Assembly (NCBI RefSeq): GCF_031143425.1
Contig: NC_090444.1
Coordinates: 62,305,533-62,369,532 of the forward strand
Direction of reading: 5' to 3'
Source of the DNA: Pleurodeles waltl
Taxonomy: Eukaryota; Chordata; Amphibia; Caudata; Salamandridae
DNA: 64,000 nucleotides
Shown: positions 1 to 11,399 of the stretch, in pieces
How the letters are laid out: each line of letters starts with the position of its first letter
Position numbering within the stretch: the stretch's first letter is position 1
The notes under the pieces: generated by a model
The model's input: only the letters and a program-made list of their open reading frames with translations
Database searches by the model: none
What the model was told of the DNA's origin: nothing
Program-made: the position numbers and the translations under genes

Positions 1-450
1 CATTATTGGCATAATTAATTTACATGCAAGTCCCTTGTAGAGTGGTCTGTAAATTAAATGCTGCCAGTGGGCCTGCAGCACTTATTGTGCCACCGACTTA
101 AATAGCCCCTTAAAACATGTCCCAAGCATGCCATTGCAGCCTGAAGACATGTCAACTTGACATTTAAAACCCCTTGCCAAGCCTTACCCCTTTTATTACA
201 TGTTAGCCACCCCTAAGGTAAGCCCTATGTAGCCCATAGGGCAGGGTGCTCTGTAATTTAAAGGTAGGACATGTACTTGTTAGTTTTACATGCCCTAGTA
301 GTGAAAAACTGCCAAATTAATGTTCTCACTACTGAGGGGCCTACCCCTCCAATAGGGTAACATTGGGGATTCCTTATTAAAATTAATAAGTTTTAATTCC
401 TAAACCAGAGGTGGTAGATATGTCATGTATGGTACAGATGAACTTGCAAA
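1..450. repeat. Unclassified interspersed repeat, partial
   Basis: A segment at 35-104 closely matches 61196-61256 in the same orientation: both read AAATTAAATGCT, then a purine-rich stretch, then CTGCAGCACTTATTGTGCCA. Both neighbourhoods resemble the subterminal parts of the long LTRs elsewhere in the window (phrases such as 'gccactgcagcctg' and 'tagtccctaatatatggtac'). No coding potential is seen. It is probably an old LTR fragment, but neither end is visible, so the class is open. Confidence 0.45.
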
Positions 451-1682
451 AATAAACCATCTTTAATGGTAAAGTCGTATTTATTATTACAAGTCAACCA
501 GCAACCCAATATGACACAGATTTAATGGTAATGATGCATTCTGCAGGATAATGGTGTCTTTCAGGCACAAGAAGAACCTTCCGAACGTTTTCCTTCTTTC
601 CATGCTTCTGCACTCTCCCCACTGCTCTTCAAGGCTGGCGCTCCACACAGTCCACAAAACAGCCATGCACAAGGACCAGAGAACCTCTACTTCCTCCATG
701 AACAAAAAGCCTCATTACCACGCTGTTGCCTGTGGTGAATCCCATGTGTAGATGTAACATGGTGTCTTCCTCCTAAAGCTCTGGGTTTGGTCTGATGCCA
801 CTGAACAACGTACCAGCAAGTGGGCATGAACTGAAGAAGCATCTTCTCAGGAATGTTCACTGGCTGGTAATCTTTCCAAAGGATCAAAATTTGAAAACAA
901 CATCGAAATATGTGAGAATTCAGATCACTTGACCCTCATATTCCAGTTGCACTTGTACCATAATTGGTGGTGGTGGTTCAGAGGGTAGACAATAATAAGA
1001 ATCAGAAACATATGTCTTCAATTATGAAGTATGGAAATCAGTTGAATTGAGGACCAGAAGCATATATTTTCAGTTGTGTAGTATGGAAAGTAAGATGAGC
1101 TTTCCAGGTATGAGATAACTTCAGACGAACAGCTGCCGGATTACCTCGATGAGAGACAATCAGCAATTCATTTTTTTTTAAAGTGCCAGTGCCCAAAGTT
1201 TCCTTCAAGGAAGCTGCTGCCCAGTTCCACCACTGGTGTGGCCCACTTTCACTACTTGAGCAACACACACCTTGGAACATGACAGTGATATACTGATTAT
1301 ATAACAATTTTTGAGGTTATGCATCCTGTACATCTGAGATTTCTAAGTGCTATACATAACAAAAATTACTATTACCCAATCTATGGTTCTAGATTTATTG
1401 ATCTCAGAAGGATAAAAGCCTGACTACAGTCTTGCCTGCAAGGATTCGCACTCAGAACCTTCGGTATGCACACGGACAAGGCAAGTGATAACATGCTGGT
1501 CAATCAGAACTGCAATTGACACACTTCTAGGCACATAAATACCACTTGCGAGAGGCGTGGGAGATAAACAAGTGCAGTGCATCTTGATGATACACACTGA
1601 GACTAGCTGCACTGATGCCCACGCTATACGTCACCTGTGTGCCAGGGAAGCTGCCACTGCTGTGGCTCGTGCTAAACGTTTT
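451..1682. other. No recognised feature
   Basis: About 1.2 kb of mixed-composition sequence. Minus-strand open stretches at 487-705 and 687-887 are short and match nothing I recognise. There are no TIRs, LTR ends or RNA genes I can defend. It may be a strongly decayed repeat or unique DNA. Confidence 0.5.
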
Positions 1683-2195
1683 GGAGCATATTTACGGATT
1701 TGTGGCGCAGAGCAACACAGCAAATTACCTTGCTTCACTGCCCTGTATCACAGGGAAAGTGCAGGAATGGCATACGGTGAATTCCTGTCCTTTCCCTTGC
1801 ACTGGTGCCGTTTCTGCAGCCTATCACCAACGCAGGCACCCTTGTACCACCGTGCTAAAGTGCTTGTGTTTGTGCAGGAAAGTGACCCGTTCTGCTCAAA
1901 AGCCATCTTGGGAGGCTTTTTACTCTTTCTATGCATGCTGCAGAGTGCAGCACTCGTAGAAAGAGGAAAAAACAAGAAGAGTGATATTTCTCCTCGTTGC
2001 GCCTCCTGTGGAAAGACGTATGGTTTTGGTGCATTCCCAAGTTTACAAGTTTTTGGAAATCTGGGGATGAGCCAAAATCCATGGGTGCTGCGTGGGAGCA
2101 CCCACCTCAGTGCCCATGGAACGCCCCTCTAGCACAGAGTAAGGCAAGGCAGTGGTATGTGGTGCAAGGGCCTCATAAATATGGGCCTTGTTTGC
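1683..2195. mobile_element. Possible TIR/MITE element
   Basis: The right end (about 2172-2195) reads CATAAATATGGGCCTT, whose reverse complement AAGGCCCATATTTATG is the kind of terminus seen on the well-supported MITE at 38259. A degenerate partner (GGAGCATATTTACGG) lies at about 1683. The interior holds local self-complementary blocks such as CCCTGTATCACAGGG near 1742. Only about 10 of 18 terminal positions match and no clear target duplication is visible, so this is tentative. Confidence 0.3.
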
Positions 2196-2604
2196 TGAAT
2201 GAAACTTGTGTTGTCCGGGCTGAACCTCAGTGTGTGAGAGAAGCTTGGATTGCTGCAGCCCGTGGCTTTCGTCTTGATGAGAACGTTGAGACCTTGCTGT
2301 ACTTGTCCTACGGGTCACTATAGGAAGCTGGCTCTCTAGTCAGTCGGTCAGTCAAAGATACTTTATTTGATTGAATTTAACAATCATAAAAGCAATTGTA
2401 CATAAAAACAATATTCAAGAAAAAAGCAGATACAAAACATATATAAATATAAATGCGACCATGTAAGAGAATAAAAGAGTTAAAAGGAATCAATAAACAG
2501 TTTAGTTAAAACAGGAAGGATACTCTGTGATATAACGCTTAAGAAATCTCACTCCTTTGACTCAAGGTGTAATCTGGTCTTAATCACAGAGCACAGGAAT
2601 AAAG

Positions 2605-5600
2605 CTAATGCATTACAAACCATGATAGATGGGAGGACAGAAGATACAGGAAAGCTGGGTGACATTGTTTCAAATGCATTGATTTTAAAAATGGTATCAC
2701 AACCGTTTTCCTCGAGGTTGAATAAAATTTACAAAAAAGAAGTGTATTCATTGTATTTTGGTCAGAGACTGTGTCGCAAGGGCATTTTTCTAATTGTGGA
2801 GACCAATCGTTGATCAGGGGAAAACTGACAAGGCGATGAAAGGACTCTAGTCTTAAATGCATAAAGACAAACCGGTGTCTTGGGTTGAAAACGTTACATA
2901 GGTATGGTTCCATACCGTTTGTTTGCTGTATCATACAATTTCTCCTAACACTATGTTTATTTGCTTCTATATCCCATTACGATTTGGCCAGGTGGGTGAG
3001 GGAAATATTTTTCAAGTCTTTCCTGGAGATTGTTTTCATTTTGTCTGGGGTAAAATACAGCTCAGGGTGACCCAGCTCGACACAAAAATTCTTTATATAG
3101 TTTAACCATGGGATTTTGAGCGAGTGAGTAAGTGCTAGAGCGTCTGCTATAATGGCCCTGTTCAACCTCGCAGAATCAGAGGTCCATACTTTATGCCAAA
3201 GTAAAATTGGTTGGACACGAATAAGATCTGTGAGATATGTTACTCCCATTTCTGAGTGGCATACTAAAGTTGAGGTTGATTTTGGGACGCTTAAAACTGT
3301 CTTCCGAAGAGCATTTTCAGCTAGCTGTAAGGTGTTGCAGTCCCGATGACCCCAGAGTCCTGCCCCGTATAATGCAACTGGAACGCATTTCACATTGGAA
3401 AGAGTCATCATATCTTTAGGAGTTACTCTCCCAACCTTTTTAGAGAAGTTTTTTATCGCCATGACGGTTTTTGCAAATAGCAGTTTCCTTGCTTTTATAG
3501 CTTGTACCCATGTACCTTTGTTATTGAACGTGATACCTAGGTACGAGAATGTCCCTGTATTGGCTAATTTCGCGTCTTTTAACAAGATGTGACAGTTCTT
3601 TGTACGACTTCTGCAGTATGTCATTGAAAAAGTTTTAGTGGGATTAATTCTAAGACCCAGGGCATCCATGCAATTATCAAAGGTTGTGGTTAATCGTTGC
3701 AAGTGTACTGGGGTACGAGCCATCAAAACGGCATCATCCGCATACAGAAGCACCGGGATCTTTTGAGGGCCTACTTGTGGGAGATCGCTGTAGGCATCGG
3801 ATAGGGTCCCCTCTAACCTATTAATATATAAGGCGAACAATAAGGGAGCTAGCACGCAGCCTTGACGCACCCCTCGTTCAATAGGGAAAGATGGGGTGCA
3901 TTCCCCCTGGAGCCCGTAGCGAACTCTAGCGTTTGCTGCGGCGTACAATTCCCTAATGAAGTGAACAATGGTAGTATCAACCCCCATGTCCAGTAAAATA
4001 GACCACAATTTTGAATGCACCACGCAGTCAAATGCCGAGGTCAGGTCGACAAACACGAGATATAGGGCTCCGGCCTTGGCCCTTGTGTATTTACCAAGCA
4101 TGATCTCTAAGTTAAGAGCCTGTTCCGTCGTCCCTATCCCAGCCCTAAACCCATATTGTAAGTAAGAGAGAATATGGTTTTCTTCTGTCCATTCTTGCAA
4201 CCCAATCCTCTTCCGTGATGGCAATTTCAATTTTTGGTGACTTTCCATTACAAAGGAGGGGGGAATTTTCCATTTTTTCCAGAACTTAACATTGTCATTC
4301 TGGAGGCTTGCATCGTAAAGGGACTGCCATGCCTCATTTTTCAGGTTCTGTTTTCTTTTCTTTATGGCGTTTTTGTACTCCATCCTCTTTAAGGTTATTT
4401 CACGTTTATCAGGGTTTTGTAGATGTAAATAGCGTTTTAAGTTCTTGCAGGCTCAGCGTCAAACCAACCTTTCTCCTCCTGCGGTCTCGGTTTGCTAGAG
4501 CTTACTTTAAGAGACTGTTTTATTCCAGCGGTAATTGCGGTAAAAGCTTTAATGCAATCTCGAGGACTCGTGTTGTCTGAAAGGCAGATGTTAAATTCTT
4601 TAGAATAATTACTCATTAGTCGTTTCATAAAACCTAAGGGTTCAATCTCTGACCACCGGATTGTATAGCCATTTCCTGCTCCCGATTCGATGTTTTCTAC
4701 TACCTCTTCCAGTTCCCTATATTTGGGAGTATGTTTAGGAAGTGTGAGGCCTAAGATTTGAGGATTATGGTCGCTGAGAATAGTATCTTGGATATTATAA
4801 TCAGATACATGGGAAATAAGGTTGTTGGAAAGTAAAATAAAGTCAATTATCGTATTGGCATGCCTACCATTAAAAGTGGGTTTCAATTGTTGTCTACCGT
4901 GGGTCAGGCTATTGCACAGGATGAGGTCAAAACTAAATAAGGCTTCATTCAACAAATTGCCTGAGTTATTATGTGTGAAGTGTAATAGATCATCGTCTCC
5001 GCCAGGAACGTGAGGGCAGAAACCCTCAATCGTTCGAGGACACAGGTGTGTATTAAAATCACCACCCCACACGATATAAGACTGTTTATTTGAAGAGTTG
5101 CAAGCTCGATCTAAATCTTCCTGTAAGGAGTTAAGTACTGATCGAAAATCTTGATGAGGTACGGTATTATAGAAGTTAATGACCACCAATTGTGCAGTAT
5201 TTTTTAAATCACAAGTAATCACTTGAGAAAACGAATTGCAAGTTAAAACAGTGTCCTTAATTATATCACACTTGTTAGAAATTAAGGTGCATAGGCCACC
5301 CTTAGCCCTGCCCCGTACAGAAGGAATAGCAGGAGTGTGTAGTGTCCTGTAGCTGTTCATGTGAATCGGATTCATGGACCAAGTCTCTTGAAAACACACG
5401 CAGGGAAAACGCTAAATATATTCTGACCAAACCTCATTCTCCACTTTAGATCGAAGGCCTGCCACGTTCCAAAATAAAAGTGAAAAATGCTCTCTATACG
5501 TTTTTGTGGGCTGTCCCACGGAGAGCTTGTCGGTTATCTGGATTCTCCCTGGAAAGGTGTTGCTTTCTTTGCATGCGAAAGAAGTCAATGCACAGGTGGG

Positions 5601-5666
5601 CAATTTTTTTGACAAGGTACTTGAAAGCGATTCGTCTTTGGCAGATTGACTAAGTGAAGGTTCCAT
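2605..5666 (-). pseudogene. LINE ORF2: endonuclease-reverse transcriptase, broken
   Basis: This encoded the endonuclease and reverse transcriptase that nick the target and copy the LINE RNA. The endonuclease (5666-4437) shows WNVAGL, FQETW, WGGDFNTHL and LSDHNPQ. The reverse transcriptase (about 4430-2977) shows FVDLTSAFD, GVRQGCVLAPLLFALYINRL and the catalytic LLYADDAV. The part after 2977 ends with a Cys-rich C-terminal motif (CPCD...LLFCKFY). Lesions: an in-frame TAG at about 5409-5411, a frameshift near 4440 between endonuclease and RT, and an in-frame stop at 2977-2979 with the frame continuing to 2605. The linker runs almost directly into YGFRAG, so the RT fingers motifs normally ahead of it appear deleted. 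It is related to the LINE at 33027-37646. Confidence 0.9.
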
Positions 5667-5777
5667 ATCCAGCCATTCTTCTCCGGGATCTGCTGCCAGG
5701 CTGTCGACACCCAGTTGGACGGGGACTGATGCTTCTATAGGATGCTTGGGCCTGAGGAATTCCTTATCAGGGGATAG

Positions 5778-7081
5778 TCAATCTGTATCTTCCAGGCTGA
5801 GCCCCCGGAATCTATTCACAGTTGGGATCATGTATTGGGTCTCAGGCCTACTTGTCTGTTCCCCAAGGTGAAGGCCAGGACCATCATGGCCTATAGTGCT
5901 CGTGTAAAAGAAACCCAAAGGAAGCAGGACAATGCCATGATCAGTAATCCGCTGTGGGCTTAAATTACTTAGAATATCTTCGACCAGTGTAGGTGTTTTA
6001 AATGAGAGAACTACACAATCCCCCTGCATATTTTGTGGTTTCTACCCACCCATTTCACCCTTCTAACCATCTTAATGTCTTCAAAAAGTTTTTTTGTCAA
6101 GCCAGGTTTCGAACGAGTTGCAATCCAATTCAGGGACTTGTTCCTCAAGGCTGCCCATGATTCCCCCTGTACTCCAAGTAGGGTGGGGACGTTGGCGAGG
6201 ACTACCACATAGGGGGTTGCCGCAGGCGGGAGATCAAATGTGCCTCTCCCTATTGGAGAAGTCCCCTGGTGAGGTTTGGCAATATTTACGTATTCCCCAC
6301 TATTTAGCGCCTTTTTATGAGGTTAGGAATTATTGATTCTATCAGGTAAGACACAGGAGTCAGCTTGTCTTTGGGTGATCTGGGGAATAAGTGGTAAAAT
6401 CTGATGCGTCAGAGGGGAGCTAGCTTTAGGGTCAGAGTCGCCAGAATACTGCATAGTTGAAGCCAGTGGATTTATAGATTGTGCCTTCAATGAGTTGAGC
6501 AGATAATCCATTTTTCCCTCCAATTGAGTTTGGCGTTTTATTACTTGGTCAAAGCATGAGCTAACAAAATTTTCTAAAGCAGTCGTCGACTCTGCAGCAC
6601 TAGTTTTCCCTTTCGCCATATGAAGTTTATTCTTATGATCAAGTTTTACATTTTGGGAGCCGGTTTGTGGGTTTTGCGTAGGTGCGTTGGATTGGGCTTC
6701 CAAAGAGCCAGGTCTGATATTAGCAAGTGGCTCTTGTCTAGGTACTTTGTCCTTCTTTGCTACTTGGGGTTTCCTTTTCCGTTTTGGTGAAGGTGGGTGC
6801 TCGTCAGCATCTGAGATAGAATCAATTGTGTCTTGAATGCAACCATTTATACTTCTAATCTGAGTTCCACTTTCCACAGGCTTTGCCAGGTTATCAGGAG
6901 TTATTACTAGTGAGGGGGAATTAAGAGGAACTAGTGACCTATTCTGGGTAAGTATTTTTCCTTCAACATTAGTAATCTGTTTGTCAATTTCCCCCATGGC
7001 TCCTGAAATGAATTTCAACATTGACGTATGATTTTTTTGGGAGGAAATATCATTTACGCTAGATTGCTTCCTTTTTCCCAT
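5778..7081 (-). pseudogene. LINE ORF1 (nucleic-acid chaperone-like), frameshifted
   Basis: The frame opens at 7081 with MGKRKQSS and runs 252 aa to 6323. It has a Lys/Arg-rich patch (SPKRKRKPQVAKKDK, about residues 98-112) and a Gln/Leu-rich segment near residues 185-205 that could be a short coiled coil. The reading continues in shifted frames at 6208-6011 and 6029-5778; the stretch around ALRNKSLNWIATRSKPGL and DCVVLSFKTPTLVEDIL looks like an RRM-type fold, as in many LINE ORF1 proteins. Its place upstream of ORF2 and downstream of the monomer array supports ORF1. RNA-binding function is inferred from family context only. Confidence 0.7.
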
Positions 7082-7424
7082 TGTTACTGACTGCTTTGGG
7101 CAGAAGAGTTCTATAATAATTACCTACGGGGTAAGAGTTCTTTTAAAAGGTATGGTAGCTGGTGTTTATAGAGAAGTGGAGGCAAGGAAGGGTAAATAGA
7201 TTTTTCGCAGTATTTGGAGATTTTTTTAACTGAAGGACAGAGGTACAGGCTATGAAGGGACAGTCACAAGGAGTCAAGAACGAAGGATGCAGTACCTGTT
7301 TGGAGTCCTAGGAACCAGATCCTGAGATCACAAGGAAGTTCTCAGGGGGGTGGCCCAGCCCTGCCTCTGCCGGCCGCTGAGGGGCACAGGATGGGCCCGC
7401 CCTTGGCCCAGGCTTTGCCCGGGC

Positions 7425-7801
7425 GCGTCCCGCGATGCGGGAGCGCTTTCAAAGATCCAAAGGGCTCCTCCCCTTTGACAAGATGCCGGTGCCTCCTCCT
7501 TGCCCCAGGTGCCGGAGTGCGCGTCCCGCGAGGCGGGAGCGCTTTCAAAGATTTAAAGGGCTCCTGCCCTTTGACAAGATGCCGGTGCCTCCTCCTTCCC
7601 CAGGTGCCGGAGTGCGCGTCCCGCGAGGCGGAAGCACTTTCAAAGATTTAAAGGGCTCCTGCCCTTTGACAAGATGCCGGTGCCTCCTCCTTCCCCAGGT
7701 GCCGGAGTGCGCGTCCCGCGAGGCGGGAGCGCTTTCAAAGATTTAAAGGGCTCCTGCCCTTTGACAAGATGCCGGTGCCTCCTCCTTGCCCGAGGTGCCG
7801 G
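7425..7801 (-). repeat. Four 95-bp GC-rich tandem monomers, LINE 5' end
   Basis: Unit starts (GCGTCCCGCG) fall at 7425, 7521, 7616 and 7711, giving periods of 96, 95 and 95 bp. The last copy is cut at 7801, exactly at the target duplication. The units are almost identical, CpG-rich, and each contains CTTTGACAAGATGCCGGTGC. Position at the extreme 5' end of the LINE recalls the promoter monomers of mouse L1 5' UTRs; promoter function is inference. Confidence 0.95.
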
Positions 7802-10800
7802 AGCTGGCTCTCTATGATGTACTGAAAAGAAGTACGTCATCTAGAGAGTCCAGTGGATCCCCAGTTGCTTTGCAGAGGCAAAAGCAGATAGGGCTAATGC
7901 TGTATTTTCTGATAGTGTGGGCAACCAATTAGGCTCATCAGAGGGTAGTGCTAAGCACGGGTTGTACTCACAGAGGCAATAAGGCAGACACACACTCAAA
8001 GAATAAGTCCAAGACCAATTTAAAAAATCACACGTCTTTTTATTATACTTTAAACCTAACTTTGTTCTAAGGTAAGTAAATTTTTAAGCATAAATACTTT
8101 TCACTTGCAAAAATTGACACAGCGCAATTTCAGAGCTCTTCAAGGTTAGGCTATGGAAGGAAAACACATTCAGAAAAGAAGCACCTTACAATGATTCACA
8201 GGACCAATCTTGTAGACTTAAGGTGAGTACCGGGCAAGGGTCAGGACCACACCAACAGGTCACTCTGGGCAGCACTGGGGCAGAGGGTGCAGAGATGCGG
8301 TAGGGGGTCATGTGCCCAATGTGTTTCAATGGGAATTGATCTCCTTTGATTCAGGCTGCAGGCTCTGGCTGGGGGGCCAGTCAGGGACAACCAACAGGTA
8401 CGTTGCAAACGTGGGGTGCTCGGGATGTAGGTGCACCTTTGGTCCTCTTCACCAAGGCCCAAGGGCAATGGATTCAGGGGTGTCCTTTGGCATCGGGTTT
8501 CCGTATCCAGGAGTACTTGCAGTAGGGGGATCCTGTGGTATGAAACCACAGGTATCATCGTGGAGTCCAGAAGGGATGAAACCACAGTGGAGTCAAGCTC
8601 AGGAAAGCTGGGGGAAGTCGTTGACACCAGGGGTCTACTTCAACTCAGGCCAGAGGCATTGGGTGCAGTGGTTGCTTTAGGTGTTGGTTTCTCTCGCCTC
8701 AGAGGCTGTGGAAGAGGGGCCTGCTTGCAGAGGCTGCAGATGACTTCAGGGAGTCCAGGAGGGGTGAAACCACAATGGAATTGGACTCTGTGGACAGCAG
8801 GGGGACCTGGTTGGCACCAGAGGTCCACTCCCACTTGGGTCAGAGATGGCGGGTGCAATGGTGACTTCAAGTGTAGGGTTTTTGCAGTTTTGGAGACAGC
8901 AGAGTCCTTTCTTTAGGTTTTGTTGGAGAGCAGGTCTGTTGCTCACAAGAGTCTTGAGCCTTTAATGAAGGCAGGCAGACCTCCTGGGTTTCTGGAGATT
9001 CCGCTGCAGGACGAGTCGTCTATTTGGGCAGAGTCCGTCAAGGGTTGCAGACAGGCCAGTGGGGTTGGTACCAGGTCAGCTTGTTTTTCTTCTCTGCTGT
9101 GGGTGCGACTCTTCTGTGTCTTTGTCTTCTTAGGTCATCAGAATCTGAGTTCTGGGGTTCAGGGGTGCCACCTAAATACTCAACTTAGGGGCATTACCGT
9201 GAGTGCCACATGACAGCCAATGGGTTGCCCACCTTTAGGGTGACTATACCATTTCTATGACCACTTCTGTGGGGAAGTGGGCATAACCCTGACCCTAGTG
9301 GCCTAATTCCTTCCAAACCAAGATGGAGGAATTTAAAAAGTGGTGTCCTCTTCAGCTCATCTGTAGGGTGGTGGCTTGATATATGGTGTACACCTATAGA
9401 TGAGGTACCCTGTACTGAGTCCAGGCAACCCTTAGTGATAGTGTTAGTGGTTCCAGATAACCAAAGCTTTCATAGGGTAGCTGTGGAGAGCAGTTAAGGC
9501 GTATTGGAGAGGCTGTAAAGCAGTTGCAAATACCACAGAAGCCAGTCAGTAATGTCCACACAGGATAGAATCACACCAGTCTTAGAAAAATAATGTATTA
9601 TTTATTACAACACAGGCACTGAACCAACTTTGGTGTATCTCCTAAGCAGAGATATATACAAACAAAAATATGATTAAAAACAGGTAAGTAACAGCATAAA
9701 ATAACATGGGCCCCTATTGGGGGGGGGGGATTCAAACCATATACTAAATAAATGACATGAGAAAGTCACAACTAACCAAGACTGGCACCCAGAGATCTTC
9801 AGGACTAGGGAAGTACTAAAACACCAGATGTGAGAGGCTAGGATTCCCAAGGCGCCCGTGTGCAGAGATGTTACCGCGGGTCAGGTGTCCATAGAATAAC
9901 ATGGGGAAGTCGTGATTAGAGTTTTTGTGTTTTAGGACCCTTCCCAAAAGGCCCCCAAGAAAACAACTGGGACAAGGGAGGTTTGAGAGTGCCCCACCTG
10001 TGGATACCCAAAGAAGTGGAGCCAAGGTGCATAAGGGTGAAGTTGTGTCGGAACCTCCCGTTGAAGTCAATGTGGACCTCGGCTGTCCAGCTGCTACAGT
10101 GACTCACGGACCAGGTTGTTGGAACCGAGGCAGGAATTCTGAATGAGGACTACCTGTGGAGAGAGGGGACAGAGTCCAAGCAACCCAGAGTCCCCAGGGC
10201 GTGCAGGGGGGCAATGCCCACCCTTCTTTTGGATACCTCACTGTAGGACGGAGGTCTTGAAGATGCGCTCTGAAGTCCAGGTGATGCAGATGGATCCCAG
10301 GAGTGATCCACGAGCTGTTCCACACCGGTTATCACATTGCAGGAGGGTTAGTGACCAGCAGGACCACCAACAAGCATTGGCAAATGCAACAGATGTGCTT
10401 CAAGAAGAGTTGCAGAAGTGGGGACCAATAAGGTCCAAGGGACTCACCCTTTACAGATACGTCAGGGCCAACGCTCAGCAAAAAGAAGGGAGAGAGGGAA
10501 TTGATGGAGCCCCCAGGAGGACTGTCTGGCAGCAAGCACAGGGAGTCGCAGGAAGGCCCCAGCAGCACAAGGAAGATGGATGCCCACGTTGCAGGAGTTG
10601 CAGGGAAGACGTCGGTCTAGGAGCTGTGTGATGCTGGATGCCGTGGCTTCTTGGAGCTAGGAGGTCTTTTGACAGAAGAGCCAACAAGCCTTGGCAACAG
10701 CAAACAGATTGGTGCACGGGGGTTCTGTTCCAGTACCCCCAACTTCCCAGTTGCAAGGAAGGCAGGTCAGACCTCTGAAGAGCCACAGAACCACACAAGT

Positions 10801-11399
10801 TGCAAAGCCTTGAAGAGTCAGTGAGACAGCAGGATCCACAAACTGGTCATCGACACTGAGGTGCCTGCGGTTGCAGGGGAGTGACACCTTCACTCCAAGG
10901 GAGATTCCTTCTTGCAGTCCTTAGTGCAGGCAGAGTCCTTGTGACTCTGGAGGATGCATAGCCATGGAAGTTGCAGAGTCCTTGCAATAACCGGGGACAA
11001 AGTTACTGTAGGAGCCCTCCTACCAGTTGCAGTCTTATCTTGGGCCCAAGTGAAGTCCAGCAGCAGAATTCGGTGTCCAGGTAGCAGAAGTGTCTTGAAG
11101 AATATTGCAGATGGTTCCAAGACAAATCCAATATGAATCTAAGATGAATCTAGGGTCCCACCCGTAGGGGAGCTCTTAAATAACCCAGGAAGGGGGTTGG
11201 ACATCTACTGCTATGACCCACCTGGGGGTCAGGGACGCTACTCTCCTGGACTGACCAGTCAAATACTCCCAGGGGCCTCTGCTCATCTTGTTTCCAAGAT
11301 GGCAGAATCAAGTGGCCACTTGGCAGAGCTCTGGGCACCTCCCTAAGGGAGGAGCTGGACAGCGGGGTGGTCACCCCCCTGTCCTTTGTGTGTTTTCAC

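Larger units (their letters stand above)
2339..7801 (-). mobile_element. Near-full-length LINE with 5' monomer array
   Basis: A non-LTR retrotransposon of 5.46 kb on the minus strand. It is flanked by a perfect 13-bp target duplication AGCTGGCTCTCTA (2326-2338 and 7802-7814), which lies inside the end of LTR A. Its order is four 95-bp GC-rich monomers (7801-7425), a spacer, ORF1 (7081 to about 5778), ORF2 with an apurinic-type endonuclease and reverse transcriptase (5666-2605), and a 3' UTR. The 3' end has AATAAAG followed by a TGACTGAC short repeat instead of poly(A). Few disabling changes are visible, so it is one of the younger insertions here. I do not assign a clade. Confidence 0.92.

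Noticed and set aside
1425..1562. tRNA-derived SINE on the minus strand
   Set aside because: A B-box-like AGTGCGAATCC is present, but the A-box is poor, the spacing is wrong and no tail or flanking duplication is visible.
1557..2132. 191-codon plus-strand open frame as a gene
   Set aside because: Overlapping frames of similar length exist on both strands, composition is not protein-like, and part overlaps a likely TIR element.
7342..7840. Overlapping open frames across the GC-rich repeat as a protein with repeats
   Set aside because: The repetition comes from the 95-bp monomers; 95 is not a multiple of three, so units shift frame, and open frames appear on both strands only because stops are rare in GC-rich DNA.
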